Position numbers and translations under genes: made by a program
Shown: piece after piece, positions 1 to 9,050 of the stretch
How positions within the stretch are numbered: the first letter of the stretch is position 1
How the letters are laid out: each line of letters begins with the position of its first letter
Source: Rhizobium sp. P32RR-XVIII
Lineage (GTDB): Bacteria > Pseudomonadota > Alphaproteobacteria > Rhizobiales > Rhizobiaceae
Length of the DNA: 64,000 nucleotides
Direction of reading: 5' to 3'
Assembly: GCF_012641395.1 (NCBI RefSeq)
Contig: NZ_JABAIH010000001.1
Location: forward strand, 558,001-622,000
Notes under the pieces: model-generated
The model's input: the letters and a program-made list of their open reading frames with translations, nothing else
Databases searched by the model: none
What the model was told of the DNA's origin: nothing

Positions 1-1758
1 CTGCTGATGGCGGCGGTCTGCCATACTATTGCGCAGGACCCCTGCCGCATGATGGTCGTGCAGCCGACGACTGGCGCGCTTTCGGAATTCAACCGAGAAA
101 AGCTCTCGGTAATGATCCAAGGTTCGCCGTCCCTGCGCAAGCTTGTCCGCGACCAGACGAGCCGCTCGGGCGAAGGCTCGACGGCTCAGTCCAAGCGGTT
201 TTCCGGCGGTTCGCTGAAACTGGCGATCGCCAACTCTGCGGCGGATCTTCGCTCCTCGACGATCCGCAAAGCTTTCCTCGACGAGATAGACGAGTATCCG
301 GACGATCTCGATGGGCAGGGCGATCCGCTCGGTATGGTGGCTGCACGTCAGGTCAGCTTCCTGATGTCGGGAGACTGGCTGCGCGTTTACATTTCGACGC
401 CAACCGTAAAGGGGTCGTCGAAGATCGACGAGAAGTTCCTGGCTGGAGATCAGCGCTACTGGCGCATGCCGTGCCCCGGATGCGGTTCTAAATTCAAATT
501 CGAGTTCGACCGCAAATACTTCAAGTTCAACGACGAGTTTCCGCACGAACCATTTTATGCAACGCCTTGCTGCGGTTCGGTCATCCTGCCGCACGAAAAG
601 GTGGCGCTCTATCGGAAGGGTGAATGGATCCCGGAGGCGAGCCGGCCGGGAGCCTACCCTTCTTATCATTTCGATGCGCTGACTTCGCCGCTGGTACCCT
701 GGGAACAGATCGCGGCCGAGTTCGTCCAGTGCAGCGGCGATCCGCAAAAGCTGAAGGTCTTTTTCAACCTGGTTCTCGGCCTTGCGTTCGATATGAAGGG
801 CGATGCACCCGACCATGTCCGGCTAATGGAGCGCCGAGATGATGACCTGAAACGGGGCCACATCCCGGCGCAGGGATTGGTCTTCGTTGGCACTGCGGAC
901 GTGCAGATGGCCGGCATCTGGTATCTGTTCAAGGCGTGGAGCGCGGATCGCCAGACCTGGCGCGTCGACGCTGGTTACATCGAAGGTGCCACCGATGATC
1001 CTCATGCCGGCGCTTTCGTGAAGCTGGAAGAACTTCGCACCAAGCAGTGGCCGGACGCCTTCGGACGAACACGAGCCGTCGACGTTTTCGGAATTGACTC
1101 CGGCTACCGCTCGCATGTCGTTTACACCTGGTGCCGTGGCAAGGCAGGCGTCTTTGCGTTGGACGGTCTCGACGGTTGGCAGCGGCCCGCGATCGGCCAG
1201 CCAAAGCCGGTCGACATCAACTTCAACGGCAAGCGCATACGCAATGGATGCATGCTGTGGGGTGTCGGCACCTGGTCTCTGAAGGGCGCCTTCTACGCGA
1301 ACCTCAGGAAAGAGGGCCGAAAAGCGGGAAAGGAATTCGATCCGCCGGGCTATTGCCACTTCGGCCATTGGATGGACGAAGTTTACTTCCGGCAGATCAC
1401 TTCCGAATATCTCGGAACTGAGAGGTTCAAAGGGCGATCTCGACAGAAGTGGATACCGCGCGCCGGTTACGAGAACCACCTTCTGGACTGCGAAATTTAC
1501 GGAGACGCGCTCGGCGACTATCTCGGGATCTCGCGAATGACCCCGGATGAATGGCGCCATCTGGCCGCTATGCGCGGTGTTCCAGATACGGTCGTTGATC
1601 CGGACATGTTCGCCCCGGCGCCGCTACTCGCTGCGAAGCAAGTTGCCATGCAGCCGGCGTCAGCATCGCCGGAAGCAGAAACCACAGCGGAACCACGCTC
1701 ATCGATCCGCGATGACGATAGCTGGTATCCGTCCGAAGGCTCCTTTTGGGATCGTTGA
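1..1758 (+). CDS. Phage terminase large subunit, GpA family (5' partial)
   Basis: This is the ATP-driven DNA-packaging motor and nuclease that fills proheads through the portal. The reading frame is open to base 1, and the first visible residues (Leu-Leu-Met-Ala-Ala) look like the helix after a Walker A loop, so the ATPase P-loop lies just outside the window. Visible GpA-family features are the VVQPT segment near residue 20, the DEID acidic motif near 95, and a Cys pair (PCPGC, later TPCCG) that resembles the family zinc-binding insert. The C-terminal half should hold the nuclease. The gpW-like gene follows after 3 bases. The 5' truncation is due to the window edge, not a mutation. Confidence 0.92.
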   Translation: MLMAAVCHTIAQDPCRMMVVQPTTGALSEFNREKLSVMIQGSPSLRKLVRDQTSRSGEGSTAQSKRFSGGSLKLAIANSAADLRSSTIRKAFLDEIDEYPDDLDGQGDPLGMVAARQVSFLMSGDWLRVYISTPTVKGSSKIDEKFLAGDQRYWRMPCPGCGSKFKFEFDRKYFKFNDEFPHEPFYATPCCGSVILPHEKVALYRKGEWIPEASRPGAYPSYHFDALTSPLVPWEQIAAEFVQCSGDPQKLKVFFNLVLGLAFDMKGDAPDHVRLMERRDDDLKRGHIPAQGLVFVGTADVQMAGIWYLFKAWSADRQTWRVDAGYIEGATDDPHAGAFVKLEELRTKQWPDAFGRTRAVDVFGIDSGYRSHVVYTWCRGKAGVFALDGLDGWQRPAIGQPKPVDINFNGKRIRNGCMLWGVGTWSLKGAFYANLRKEGRKAGKEFDPPGYCHFGHWMDEVYFRQITSEYLGTERFKGRSRQKWIPRAGYENHLLDCEIYGDALGDYLGISRMTPDEWRHLAAMRGVPDTVVDPDMFAPAPLLAAKQVAMQPASASPEAETTAEPRSSIRDDDSWYPSEGSFWDR

Positions 1759-1761
1759 ACC

Positions 1762-1962
1762 ATGGCATGGACGCAAGTTGACCTCGACACGATCAACGCC
1801 GCGGTTGCGACCGGCGCCAAGCGTGTCCGGTTTCAGACGCATGAGGTCGAGTACCAGAGCCTGAACGACATGCTGAAGGCTCGCGACCTTATCAAGGCCG
1901 AAGTCGAAGGCGCGAGCGATCGCGGCGGGCCGATCTTTACCGAGTATCAGGGCGCATACTGA
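1762..1962 (+). CDS. gpW-like head-tail joining protein
   Basis: A 66-residue protein between terminase and portal, exactly where lambda-type phages carry gpW, which caps filled heads before tail attachment. Its size matches gpW (about 68 residues), and its sequence is helical and charged, with a central segment rich in Glu, Lys and Leu. It starts 3 bases after the terminase stop, and its TGA overlaps the portal ATG by one base (TGATG arrangement), implying coupled translation. The assignment rests on size, position and composition rather than a diagnostic motif. Confidence 0.7.
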   Translation: MAWTQVDLDTINAAVATGAKRVRFQTHEVEYQSLNDMLKARDLIKAEVEGASDRGGPIFTEYQGAY

Positions 1963-3449
1963 TGACCATACTCGACAGCATCATCTCCTACTTTGATCCG
2001 GTCAAAGGCATTAACCGCGCTGCAGCTCGCCAGATGCTCGATGCATCGAAGCGCGACTATTCTGCCGCGCAATTCGGCCGGCGCAACCGAGGCTGGCGCG
2101 GAAGGGGCACGTCGGCGACGGCCGAAGTAAGCATGGCGCTTTCCACCCTTCGCGACCGTTCGCGCGATTTCGTGCGCAACAGCTGGGCCGGTCAGCGCAT
2201 CCTCGATGTCATGACATCCCATGTCATAGGAACCGGGATCATGACCGTTCCAAATACCGGATCGGACAGGCTCGACGGCCGCTATCGCCTGCTCCGCGAG
2301 GAATGGGAATCGCAGTCAGACATCGAAGGCGTACTTGATTACGGCAGTCAGCAGGCGCTGCAGTTGCGGTCGATGATCGAGGGCGGCGACAGTGTGTTGC
2401 GCTTGCTTGCTATCCGGATCGAAGATGCCAACGGCACGGTTCCGTTTCGGCTGCAGGGACTCGAGGGCGACCTGATCGACACGACGCGCGACAGCATCAT
2501 CGGCAGCAACGGCAACGTGCGTCTTGGCGTACAGCTCGGCGAATGGAATGCTCGCGAAGGTTTGTATCTGCACAGTGTCCACCCCGGTGATCAGAACGTT
2601 GCCAATGTGAGGGAATCCAAACTCGTCGAGTGGGGCAATCTCTGCCACCTGTATCGCCCCCTTCGGCTTGGCCAGATCCGCGGTATTCCGTGGTTTGCTC
2701 CAGTCCTTCTGACTGCGAAGGAAATTCAGGATCTGATGGAAGCTGCAATCGTGCAGCAACGCACGCAGGCAAGCTTCGCCGGTTTCCTGAAGCGCGCGCC
2801 TGGCGCATCAAATCCGCTGATGCCGAAGAAGGAAGACGACGCCTCAAGGGTCACCCGCTTAGAGCCCGGCACGATTCAGGATATTGGAGAGTCGGAAATC
2901 GTCTTCGCGAACCCGTCGTCTCAATCCGTCTTCGGCGAGGCTTACAAGGCGGGCATGTGGGCGATGGCGGCCGGTGCTGGCATTACCTACGATCAGCTGA
3001 CCGGCGACCTCAGCCAGGCAAATTACTCGTCGCTTCGCGCTGGAAAGATCGAATTCCGGCGTCTTGTCGAACAGATCCAGTGGGGCTGTTTCGTACCCAT
3101 GGTTTGCCGGAAGGTCGACCAGCGATTTGTGGAATGGGCGATCATGGCTGGCAAGCTGCCGAACCGTAAGGGCGGTTACCAGGTCGACCACGTGATGCCG
3201 GCCATCGAACCGATCGACCCCAAGAAGGACCTGGAAGCCGACATCCTCGCCGTGCGCGCCGGACGCATGTCACCGCAGGAGTTCATCTCCGCCTGGGGCC
3301 GCGACTGGCGCAAGGTTGTGACCGACTTCGACAGCTTCTTCAAGTTTGCCGACGCCAATAACGTCTTGCTCGATATCGATCCTCGCCGTCCCGCAAATGG
3401 GGCAAAGGCCAACGCCGCACCTGCGGCAGAAGGAACGCAAAATGACTAA
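1962..3449 (+). CDS. Phage portal protein, lambda family
   Basis: A 495-residue protein forming the dodecameric portal ring through which DNA enters the head and to which the tail is joined. The N-terminal region is rich in Arg and Gly, and the wing/stem regions contain family-typical segments such as WESQSDIEG near residue 115, HPGDQ near 205, and a conserved YDQLTGDLSQANYSS segment near 345. The length is usual for lambda-type portals. Translation is coupled to gpW upstream by a one-base stop/start overlap, and the protease gene starts 8 bases before the portal stop codon, so the three genes form one translational unit. Confidence 0.92.
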   Translation: MTILDSIISYFDPVKGINRAAARQMLDASKRDYSAAQFGRRNRGWRGRGTSATAEVSMALSTLRDRSRDFVRNSWAGQRILDVMTSHVIGTGIMTVPNTGSDRLDGRYRLLREEWESQSDIEGVLDYGSQQALQLRSMIEGGDSVLRLLAIRIEDANGTVPFRLQGLEGDLIDTTRDSIIGSNGNVRLGVQLGEWNAREGLYLHSVHPGDQNVANVRESKLVEWGNLCHLYRPLRLGQIRGIPWFAPVLLTAKEIQDLMEAAIVQQRTQASFAGFLKRAPGASNPLMPKKEDDASRVTRLEPGTIQDIGESEIVFANPSSQSVFGEAYKAGMWAMAAGAGITYDQLTGDLSQANYSSLRAGKIEFRRLVEQIQWGCFVPMVCRKVDQRFVEWAIMAGKLPNRKGGYQVDHVMPAIEPIDPKKDLEADILAVRAGRMSPQEFISAWGRDWRKVVTDFDSFFKFADANNVLLDIDPRRPANGAKANAAPAAEGTQND

Positions 3450-4071
3450 CGTCATTCGCCTGCCGCAGCTCGTCCGCAATGCCGAGGTCCGCGCTGCTTC
3501 ATTCAATGACGCGGACAATACCATCGATGTGATCTGGACCACTGGCGCCGCGGTGCGCCGTGTGAGCTGGGTCGACGGTGAATTCGACGAAGAGCTTGTC
3601 GTCTCTCCGAGTGCGATCCGTCTGGACCGCCTCAATTCGGGAGCTCCCTTCCTCGACACCCATGGCACATGGAGCCTCGCCAATGTCATCGGCGCTGTCG
3701 TGAAGGGCTCCGCCCGCATTGAAGGTGGCAAAGGTGTTGCCAAGATCAGGCTGTCGACGGCGGCCGACGCCGTCGATCGCGTTGCAAAAATCAAGGAAGG
3801 CACCGTCTCAAATATCTCTGTCGGTTATCGCATCCACGCTGTGGAAAAGACCGAACGCGAGGGCCGAACTCCGATCCACCGGGTGATCGACTGGGAGCCT
3901 TGGGAGATCTCGGCTGTGCCGATTCCCGCAGATCCCGGCGCACAAGTCCGCAGCGGCGCAGATGACGCCGCTCTTTACGCCTGCCGGGTCATGCCTGATC
4001 TGACCGGCTCCAACGTAATTCGTCGTATGCGCATGCAGATGCAGATGCGGCAAAACCAATTGGCAAGCTAG
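3442..4071 (+). CDS. Prohead (maturation) protease, HK97 type
   Basis: A 209-residue serine-type assembly protease expected to cleave the scaffold part of the capsid protein during head maturation. The start was placed at the ATG at 3442, which follows AGGAACGCAAA and overlaps the portal end by 8 bases. Family features are the FLDTHG segment, where the His is the likely catalytic residue, the V(S)NISVGY segment carrying the likely nucleophile Ser, and the downstream WEPWEISAVPIPAD motif typical of this protease family. It sits between portal and major capsid genes, as in HK97-like heads. Confidence 0.9.
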   Translation: MTNVIRLPQLVRNAEVRAASFNDADNTIDVIWTTGAAVRRVSWVDGEFDEELVVSPSAIRLDRLNSGAPFLDTHGTWSLANVIGAVVKGSARIEGGKGVAKIRLSTAADAVDRVAKIKEGTVSNISVGYRIHAVEKTEREGRTPIHRVIDWEPWEISAVPIPADPGAQVRSGADDAALYACRVMPDLTGSNVIRRMRMQMQMRQNQLAS

Positions 4072-4091
4072 CGCAGGCTACCGCGCCATAT

Positions 4092-4105
4092 CCCGCTTCG
4101 GCGGG
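4092..4105 (+). other. Small UUCG-loop hairpin between protease and capsid genes
   Basis: CCCGC-TTCG-GCGGG forms a 5-bp stem closed by a UUCG tetraloop in the 79-base gap before the capsid gene. Only a weak T tract (CCCTTTG) follows, so an mRNA-stability or partial attenuation element is more likely than a true terminator. Confidence 0.35.
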
Positions 4106-4150
4106 GCGCCCTTTGACGCCTGTGGGCTAGGCTTTCTCAAGGAAAAATCC

Positions 4151-5764
4151 ATGACGAAGAAAAACGTTCTGGCGGTAGCCTGCACGCTCGCTATCGCATT
4201 CCTCGCAAGCTTCGGCTTCATGTCGGAAGCCTTCGCGGCCATCCCGCATGCGCCGGTTCACGCCTCGGCATTGATGGATGCGATTCGCGATTTCGCCCCG
4301 CATCTCGCAATTCCGCTTGTCGTGCTGCGCGCCGATCTGGAAGAGCTGCAAAAGAAGGCTGCGGCGAAGCTCGGCGAACTCAAGGATGACACCGCTCCTG
4401 ATGTCGCTCGCACGATCCAGGCTGACCATACGAAGCTGCTCGACGAGATCGAACAGAAGCGCGCTCAGATCCGACAGGCCGAAGAAGAAGAAGTTGCCAC
4501 GCGCAATGCTTCCTCGGCCAATCAGGCAGTGGTCGAAACAACCCGCGCGGCAGAAATCCACGATATCGGCACCCGCGCCGGCATGGCGGCCGATGTCATC
4601 CAGACTGCTCTGCGGAACGGCACGGCGGTTGATGCCTTCCGGGCGCAGGCTTTCGACCATCTTGCGTCCTCGCAATCGCGCACGAGTTCGGTGCATGTCA
4701 TCACCGACGAGCAGGAAACCCGTCGCAACGCTCAGATCGAGGCCCTCTCCTATCGTCTCGGAGCGCCGATCCCGACTGCTGGACCGAGTGCAGCAGCACG
4801 CGGTCACATGGGGCATGGCCTGGTTAGCCTTGCGGTCGAGCTGACCGGCTATCGTGGGTTCCCCCGCAATGCCCGCGAAGTCGAAGGCATCTTCGAACGC
4901 GCCGCATTGACGACCTCCGACTTCCCGATCATTCTGGAAGGGTCAATCAACCGCACGCTGGAAACGCGCTATGCGCTGGCCCGTCCGACGTATCGCCAGA
5001 TCGCGCGCCGCCGGAACTTCCGCGACTTCCGCCCGCACACCTCGATAAAGACCGGTGATTTCCCGATGCTTGAGCGCGTTCTCGAGGATGGTGAGATCAA
5101 GTACGGGAAGCTGACCGAAGGCAAGGAGACGCTTTCGGTACTTTCCTATGCGAAGGCGCTCTCGATCTCGCGTCAGCTGATGATCAACGACGATCTCGGG
5201 GCCATTCAGGAGATGCTTGCCGATTATGGCTCGACTGTCGCGCTGTTCGAGGAAATTGTTTTCTACACGTCGGCACTAAATGCGAAACTCGCCGATGGCA
5301 ACACGGTGTTCCATGCCAGCCACAACAACCTGGCAGCATCTGGCGCGGCAATCGACGTGACGACTGTCTCGGCGGGCCGTGCTGCGATGGCGAAGCAGAA
5401 GAGCATCGACAATAATCCTCTCCTGCAGAATGCCCCGTCGATCATCCTGACCGGTCCCGACACGATCACGGCGGCGGAGATGCTTGTCGCCAGCATCACG
5501 CCGGCGACGGTGCAGACGGTCAACATCTTCTCGGGACGGCTTACCCCGGTTGACACCGCGCAGATCGCGGGCAACGCCTGGTATCTCTTCTCCGATCCCG
5601 CGGCCGGCTCCAACTATCGCTGGGGCTACCTCGATGGCTACGAGGCACCTCGCGTACGTGTCGAAAACCCCTTCGGCCGTCAGGGCATGTCCATGTCTGT
5701 CGAGCACGATTTCGGTTGCGGCCCAGTCGACTACCGCTACGGCTGGAAGAACCCCGGCGCATAA
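4151..5764 (+). CDS. Major capsid protein with N-terminal scaffold-like region
   Basis: A 537-residue capsid subunit. Residues about 60-140 are Lys/Glu/Gln-rich and predicted coiled coil, resembling the delta or scaffold domain removed by the prohead protease. The part from about 200 onward carries the capsid-fold segment with features shared with Mu gpT-like head proteins (for example FRDFRPH near 295, and LILTGP-type and NAWYLF segments further on). The start at 4151 has a good AAGGA site 7 bases upstream. The odd feature is the first 30 residues, which read like a Sec signal peptide (Lys-rich start, long hydrophobic core, AFA-A cleavage-like site). Capsid proteins are cytoplasmic, so this segment is unexplained. 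A strong hairpin surrounds the stop codon. Confidence 0.85.
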   Translation: MTKKNVLAVACTLAIAFLASFGFMSEAFAAIPHAPVHASALMDAIRDFAPHLAIPLVVLRADLEELQKKAAAKLGELKDDTAPDVARTIQADHTKLLDEIEQKRAQIRQAEEEEVATRNASSANQAVVETTRAAEIHDIGTRAGMAADVIQTALRNGTAVDAFRAQAFDHLASSQSRTSSVHVITDEQETRRNAQIEALSYRLGAPIPTAGPSAAARGHMGHGLVSLAVELTGYRGFPRNAREVEGIFERAALTTSDFPIILEGSINRTLETRYALARPTYRQIARRRNFRDFRPHTSIKTGDFPMLERVLEDGEIKYGKLTEGKETLSVLSYAKALSISRQLMINDDLGAIQEMLADYGSTVALFEEIVFYTSALNAKLADGNTVFHASHNNLAASGAAIDVTTVSAGRAAMAKQKSIDNNPLLQNAPSIILTGPDTITAAEMLVASITPATVQTVNIFSGRLTPVDTAQIAGNAWYLFSDPAAGSNYRWGYLDGYEAPRVRVENPFGRQGMSMSVEHDFGCGPVDYRYGWKNPGA

Positions 5765-5778
5765 GCGCCGGGACTTTT
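5753..5778 (+). terminator. Hairpin with the capsid stop codon in its loop
   Basis: CCCGGCGC (5753-5760) pairs perfectly with GCGCCGGG (5765-5772). The 4-base loop ATAA contains the TAA stop of the capsid gene, and ACTTTTCC follows. It has the form of an intrinsic terminator, probably partial, since decoration and tail genes lie downstream on the same strand. Ribosomes finishing the capsid gene would melt it, so it could tie readthrough to translation. Confidence 0.6.
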
Positions 5779-5828
5779 CCTTCACCTCTCCGCCGTTGCT
5801 CATACGGCATCCCTTCTTTCATTAGGAC

Positions 5829-6170
5829 ATGAACATGAAGAACTTCCTTCAGCCTGGCCATTCGATCGATATTACGGTGCCCTCCGGCGGCATCACCGCT
5901 GGCCTTCCGGTTATCATCGGCTCGCTCATCGGTATTGCTAGCGTAACCGCACTCGAAGGCGATCGGGCATCGATCGCTCGCGTTGGCGTTTTCGACCTCC
6001 CGAAAGTGTCGGCCCAAGCGTGGACTCAGGGTGCGAAAATCTACTGGGATGCGGCTGCGAAGCTCGCCACCACGGTATCCACCAGCAACACGCTGATCGG
6101 TATCGCAGCCGATGTCGCGGCCAATCCTTCGGTAAGCGGGCCGGTGCTGCTCGGCGCGACGACGGTCTGA
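5829..6170 (+). CDS. Capsid decoration (cement) protein, DUF2190-like
   Basis: A 113-residue small beta-rich protein directly after the major capsid gene, the normal place for a head-stabilising decoration protein. The N-terminal part resembles DUF2190 proteins: a short lead, then a hydrophobic Gly-rich stretch (PSGGITAGLPVIIG), then a VGVFDLPK-like strand and a KIYWDAA-like strand. Length is usual for the family. Two in-frame ATG codons lie 6 bases apart, and the first is used here. The terminator-like hairpin upstream suggests its level may be set separately from the capsid protein. Confidence 0.75.
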   Translation: MNMKNFLQPGHSIDITVPSGGITAGLPVIIGSLIGIASVTALEGDRASIARVGVFDLPKVSAQAWTQGAKIYWDAAAKLATTVSTSNTLIGIAADVAANPSVSGPVLLGATTV

Positions 6171-6174
6171 GGCA

Positions 6175-6582
6175 ATGACCAATGTCTTCGAGCGGCTGGC
6201 GAAAGTCAGCCGCTCCACCGTCGAGCTCGTCCACGGAAAAGACGTGACGATCTTCCCGATATCGGCGAAAGATCCGAACGCTTCCGTCCGCCTGGCATCG
6301 CCGAACACGTCGTATCTCACCTCCGCCTGCTTCTTTGAAAACACGCTGATCGAGAACGACGCGAAGGCGCAGCCGCTGACCGGATCATCCGGACGGCTTG
6401 CGCATCGCAGCTTGCAGATACAGGCGTCAATCCGCCTGATCGACGGTATGCCGCTGACAACAGGCTTCTTCCTCCGCCGCGAGGAGGATGGCGCCATCTT
6501 CACCATTACGCAGTTCGATCCGGACGGGCTTGGCACGGTTCTCGCCACGCTCGCCAAGGCGCAGAAGCTGCCCGAGGTTTGA
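6175..6582 (+). CDS. Probable head-tail connector/head completion protein
   Basis: A 135-residue protein of mixed beta character, 4 bases after the decoration gene. It lacks a motif I can name with certainty. Position and size fit a head-closure protein of the lambda FII/Gifsy-2 type, which sits between portal ring and tail. Features seen are a Ser/Thr-rich N-terminal half, a FFLRREEDGAIFTI strand pair near residue 100, and no membrane segment. It is tightly packed with the next gene (one base between stop and ATG), so they are probably translated together. Confidence 0.5.
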   Translation: MTNVFERLAKVSRSTVELVHGKDVTIFPISAKDPNASVRLASPNTSYLTSACFFENTLIENDAKAQPLTGSSGRLAHRSLQIQASIRLIDGMPLTTGFFLRREEDGAIFTITQFDPDGLGTVLATLAKAQKLPEV

Positions 6583-6583
6583 C

Positions 6584-7291
6584 ATGCTTGCAGCCGAGGC
6601 TCTGAGACTTGCCGCAATCGAAGTGTTGCGCCCGACAGCTGCGGTCGAAGCCGGAGAAGGCTTCCCGACGCTCGCTGGCCTCAATGTTCTGGATAGCCGC
6701 GAGATCGCGGTGCAGGACATCGATCGCGACAAGCCCTACACGCCGATCCTCGTGCTGCACACTGCCGAGGCCGGCGTGGCGCTGCGCGGTGCCCTGTCGT
6801 CGGCGGAAGATACTGCTGCCAACGCGGCTCTTGATATCGTTGCCGAGCTCGCCGTCGTAGAGAACGACAAAGACGGCGAATTCGCCGATGCCCTCGCTGC
6901 AAGTGATCCGGAAGCGCGGCTGGTGCTTGCTGCGCTCTGTTCGCAGGTCCGCTATCTGCTGGAGCGGAGCCAGGCCGGCGGGCTGTGGCGTCGCCTGGTT
7001 CGTCGGATCGTCAACATCGAATATCAGCCCTTCGAAGTTCCGAACATCGGCATGCGCTGGCAACGCATCACCATGCGATTCCATTGCGAGATCCGCGACG
7101 ATGACTTCGAGGTCGAGGGCCTGCCAGAGCCCATGGCTACGGTTTATGCGGCGCTGCCGTCGCAATCGTATGCCAAGGCAAAGCTCGCCTCACTCGCCAG
7201 CCACTTTTCTCGTGACGTTCTTCCGCGATTGGAAGGCGTCGATGTCGATACCGGGGATAACATGCCCGGCTTCAAAGTCGATTTTCCCTGA
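6584..7291 (+). CDS. Probable tail completion/terminator protein
   Basis: A 235-residue protein between the connector and sheath genes. It starts at the ATG one base after the preceding stop. The N-terminal half is Ala/Leu-rich and helical (EALRLAAIEVL), and the middle has a FHCEIRDDDFE-type strand near residue 165. No nuclease, protease or membrane motif is visible. In myovirus gene order this place usually holds the tail terminator that caps the tube and binds the head connector, so the role is inferred from context. It is a genuine gene, since it has tight spacing on both sides and coherent codon use. Confidence 0.45.
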   Translation: MLAAEALRLAAIEVLRPTAAVEAGEGFPTLAGLNVLDSREIAVQDIDRDKPYTPILVLHTAEAGVALRGALSSAEDTAANAALDIVAELAVVENDKDGEFADALAASDPEARLVLAALCSQVRYLLERSQAGGLWRRLVRRIVNIEYQPFEVPNIGMRWQRITMRFHCEIRDDDFEVEGLPEPMATVYAALPSQSYAKAKLASLASHFSRDVLPRLEGVDVDTGDNMPGFKVDFP

Positions 7292-7306
7292 TCCTTGGAG
7301 GGTCCT

Positions 7307-7495
7307 ATGACCGATCTCTACAAGCCCCGAGAGGGCTTGCGCATCCCCATGCCTGGCAGGCAGCCCGACTGGCCGGCGGAAGGGCGTCCCGTCAATTTCG
7401 CCAGTCCGTATGAGGCGCGCCTCGTCAAGGCTGGCGACCTCGTCAAAGTCGAAGACCAGCCGGAAGCGACCGGCTCCAGCGGAAGGAAGAAGTAA
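7307..7495 (+). CDS. Small DUF2635-like phage protein
   Basis: A 62-residue protein just before the sheath gene. The ATG at 7307 has a GGAGGG site 4-5 bases upstream. Small DUF2635-type proteins occupy this position in Mu-like phages, and their function is unknown. Visible features are a conserved-looking VYKP/LYKP start, a basic middle, a VKAGDLVKVE strand, and a basic C-terminus (GRKK). The sheath ATG follows the stop at once. Confidence 0.65.
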   Translation: MTDLYKPREGLRIPMPGRQPDWPAEGRPVNFASPYEARLVKAGDLVKVEDQPEATGSSGRKK

Positions 7496-9001
7496 ATGGC
7501 ATCCAACATCCCCGCCAATCTGACGGCGCCGATCTTCACCTTCGATGTGCAGAGCGGCGGCAATTTTGAAGCCGAGACCCGGTTCATCGTGCTCGGTCAT
7601 GGCCTTCCAGCTGGCACACTCCCCGAGGGCGGTATCGCGCTCTGCAACACGAAGCACGACGCGCGCCTGCTCGTCGGCGCCGGTTCGATGCTTGAAAGCA
7701 TGTTCCTAGCGGCTCGCCGCAATGCGCCGACGCAGGAAATCTGGATCGGCCGCGTTGCCGACACCGGCACGGCAGAAATCCGCACCATAACGGTCGGCAC
7801 AGTTCCCGCCGATGGCGGCCAAGGCGTGCTGCAGATCGCCGGCGAGACCATCTCGATCGAGATTGCGGCAGGCGCCACGGCTAACGCTGTCGCCTCGGCG
7901 ATCGCGGCCGCCATCAACGGATATTACAACAGCCTGAAGGGCTATTCTCTGCCATTCACGGCGACCGTCTCGACCAACGTCGTCACGATAACGGCGCGTC
8001 ACAAGGGAACCTATGCCGCGGGCATCGATATCTACATTCCGGTGCTCGACGCCATCAACGCCTTCAACGGCGTTTTGACCTTTGCGACGGCGACGCCCGG
8101 CGCCGGAGTGCCGTCGCTGACGAACGTGCTGGCGGCAATGAACGACGATCCTTTCGAGATCATCGTCTCGGCTTTTGGCGATGCGACGAGCCTCGGCCTG
8201 CTGGATACCTTCCTAAACGAGGTGTCTGGCCGCTGGTCTTATGCGCAGCAGATCTACGGCCACGCCTTCTATCCGAAGACGGACACCTCGTCGAACCTCG
8301 CGAGCTTCGCTCTGGCGCGCGACACCTGGCACCTGAGCATGATCCCGATGCTGTCGGGTGGCGGGCTTGCAACTCCGGAGTATCAGTGGGTTTCGGCCTT
8401 CGTCGCCCGGATCGCACCGTGGCTTGGCGGCGGCGCGAATGGCGATGTCTCGCGCAACCAGACCGGCCTTGTGGTGCAGGACGTGCTGGCGCCACGCGAC
8501 CGCAATTACTGGATGGACTACGCGACGCGTGACGCTATGTTGAAGAACGGCGTTTCGACCTGGTCGGTCAACCGCAACGGCGACGTGACGATCGATAAGA
8601 TCATCACGCACCAGCAGACGACGGACGGGGCCCCGGACACGACCTTCCGCGACATTCAGGCTGTGTTCCAGGTCACCTATGCGCTGAAGAAATTCCGCGC
8701 CGATCTTGCCTTCGAGCATGCGAACAAGGCGCTGGCGCAGGACAATCCGTCGAATCTCGATGCTGTCACCACGCCGAAGGACATTCGCGCGACGCTCTTC
8801 CACACCTATCAGTCGATGCCGGGCGTGCTGAAGAATGCAATTGCGGTCCTTCCGTCTATTGTCGTCACCATCGACCAGGACAATCCGAACCGGGTCAACG
8901 CGCAGCTGCCGATGGATCGCGTCAACGCCCTCGACATCTTCGCGGGTCTCGCGACGGTCTACAGCCAGTTCACCACATCGGCGGCCACGGCGTCCCTCTG
9001 A
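7496..9001 (+). CDS. Contractile tail sheath protein (Mu gpL type)
   Basis: A 501-residue sheath subunit, which marks the phage as a myovirus. The sheath surrounds the tube and contracts to drive it through the cell envelope. Family features are the N-terminal GGNFEAETR/LIVGAGSM region involved in intersubunit strand exchange, a repetitive beta-rich insert near residues 90-190 (AGATANAVASAIAAAIN is typical of the inserted domain), and a C-terminal region with the RDIQAVFQVTYALKKFR and DAVTTPKDIRATLF segments. Length matches Mu-like sheaths. The tube gene follows 49 bases downstream with its own site for translation start. Confidence 0.93.
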   Translation: MASNIPANLTAPIFTFDVQSGGNFEAETRFIVLGHGLPAGTLPEGGIALCNTKHDARLLVGAGSMLESMFLAARRNAPTQEIWIGRVADTGTAEIRTITVGTVPADGGQGVLQIAGETISIEIAAGATANAVASAIAAAINGYYNSLKGYSLPFTATVSTNVVTITARHKGTYAAGIDIYIPVLDAINAFNGVLTFATATPGAGVPSLTNVLAAMNDDPFEIIVSAFGDATSLGLLDTFLNEVSGRWSYAQQIYGHAFYPKTDTSSNLASFALARDTWHLSMIPMLSGGGLATPEYQWVSAFVARIAPWLGGGANGDVSRNQTGLVVQDVLAPRDRNYWMDYATRDAMLKNGVSTWSVNRNGDVTIDKIITHQQTTDGAPDTTFRDIQAVFQVTYALKKFRADLAFEHANKALAQDNPSNLDAVTTPKDIRATLFHTYQSMPGVLKNAIAVLPSIVVTIDQDNPNRVNAQLPMDRVNALDIFAGLATVYSQFTTSAATASL

Positions 9002-9050
9002 CGCCTGGCTTTGAAACCTTCTCAGCAACTCCATCTAAGGGATCAATCCT

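Noticed and set aside
823..1560. A 245-codon open frame on the minus strand
   Set aside because: Antisense to the terminase gene; no motif.
5541..6617. A 358-codon open frame on the minus strand
   Set aside because: It crosses three + strand phage genes and has the composition of a reverse-strand shadow.
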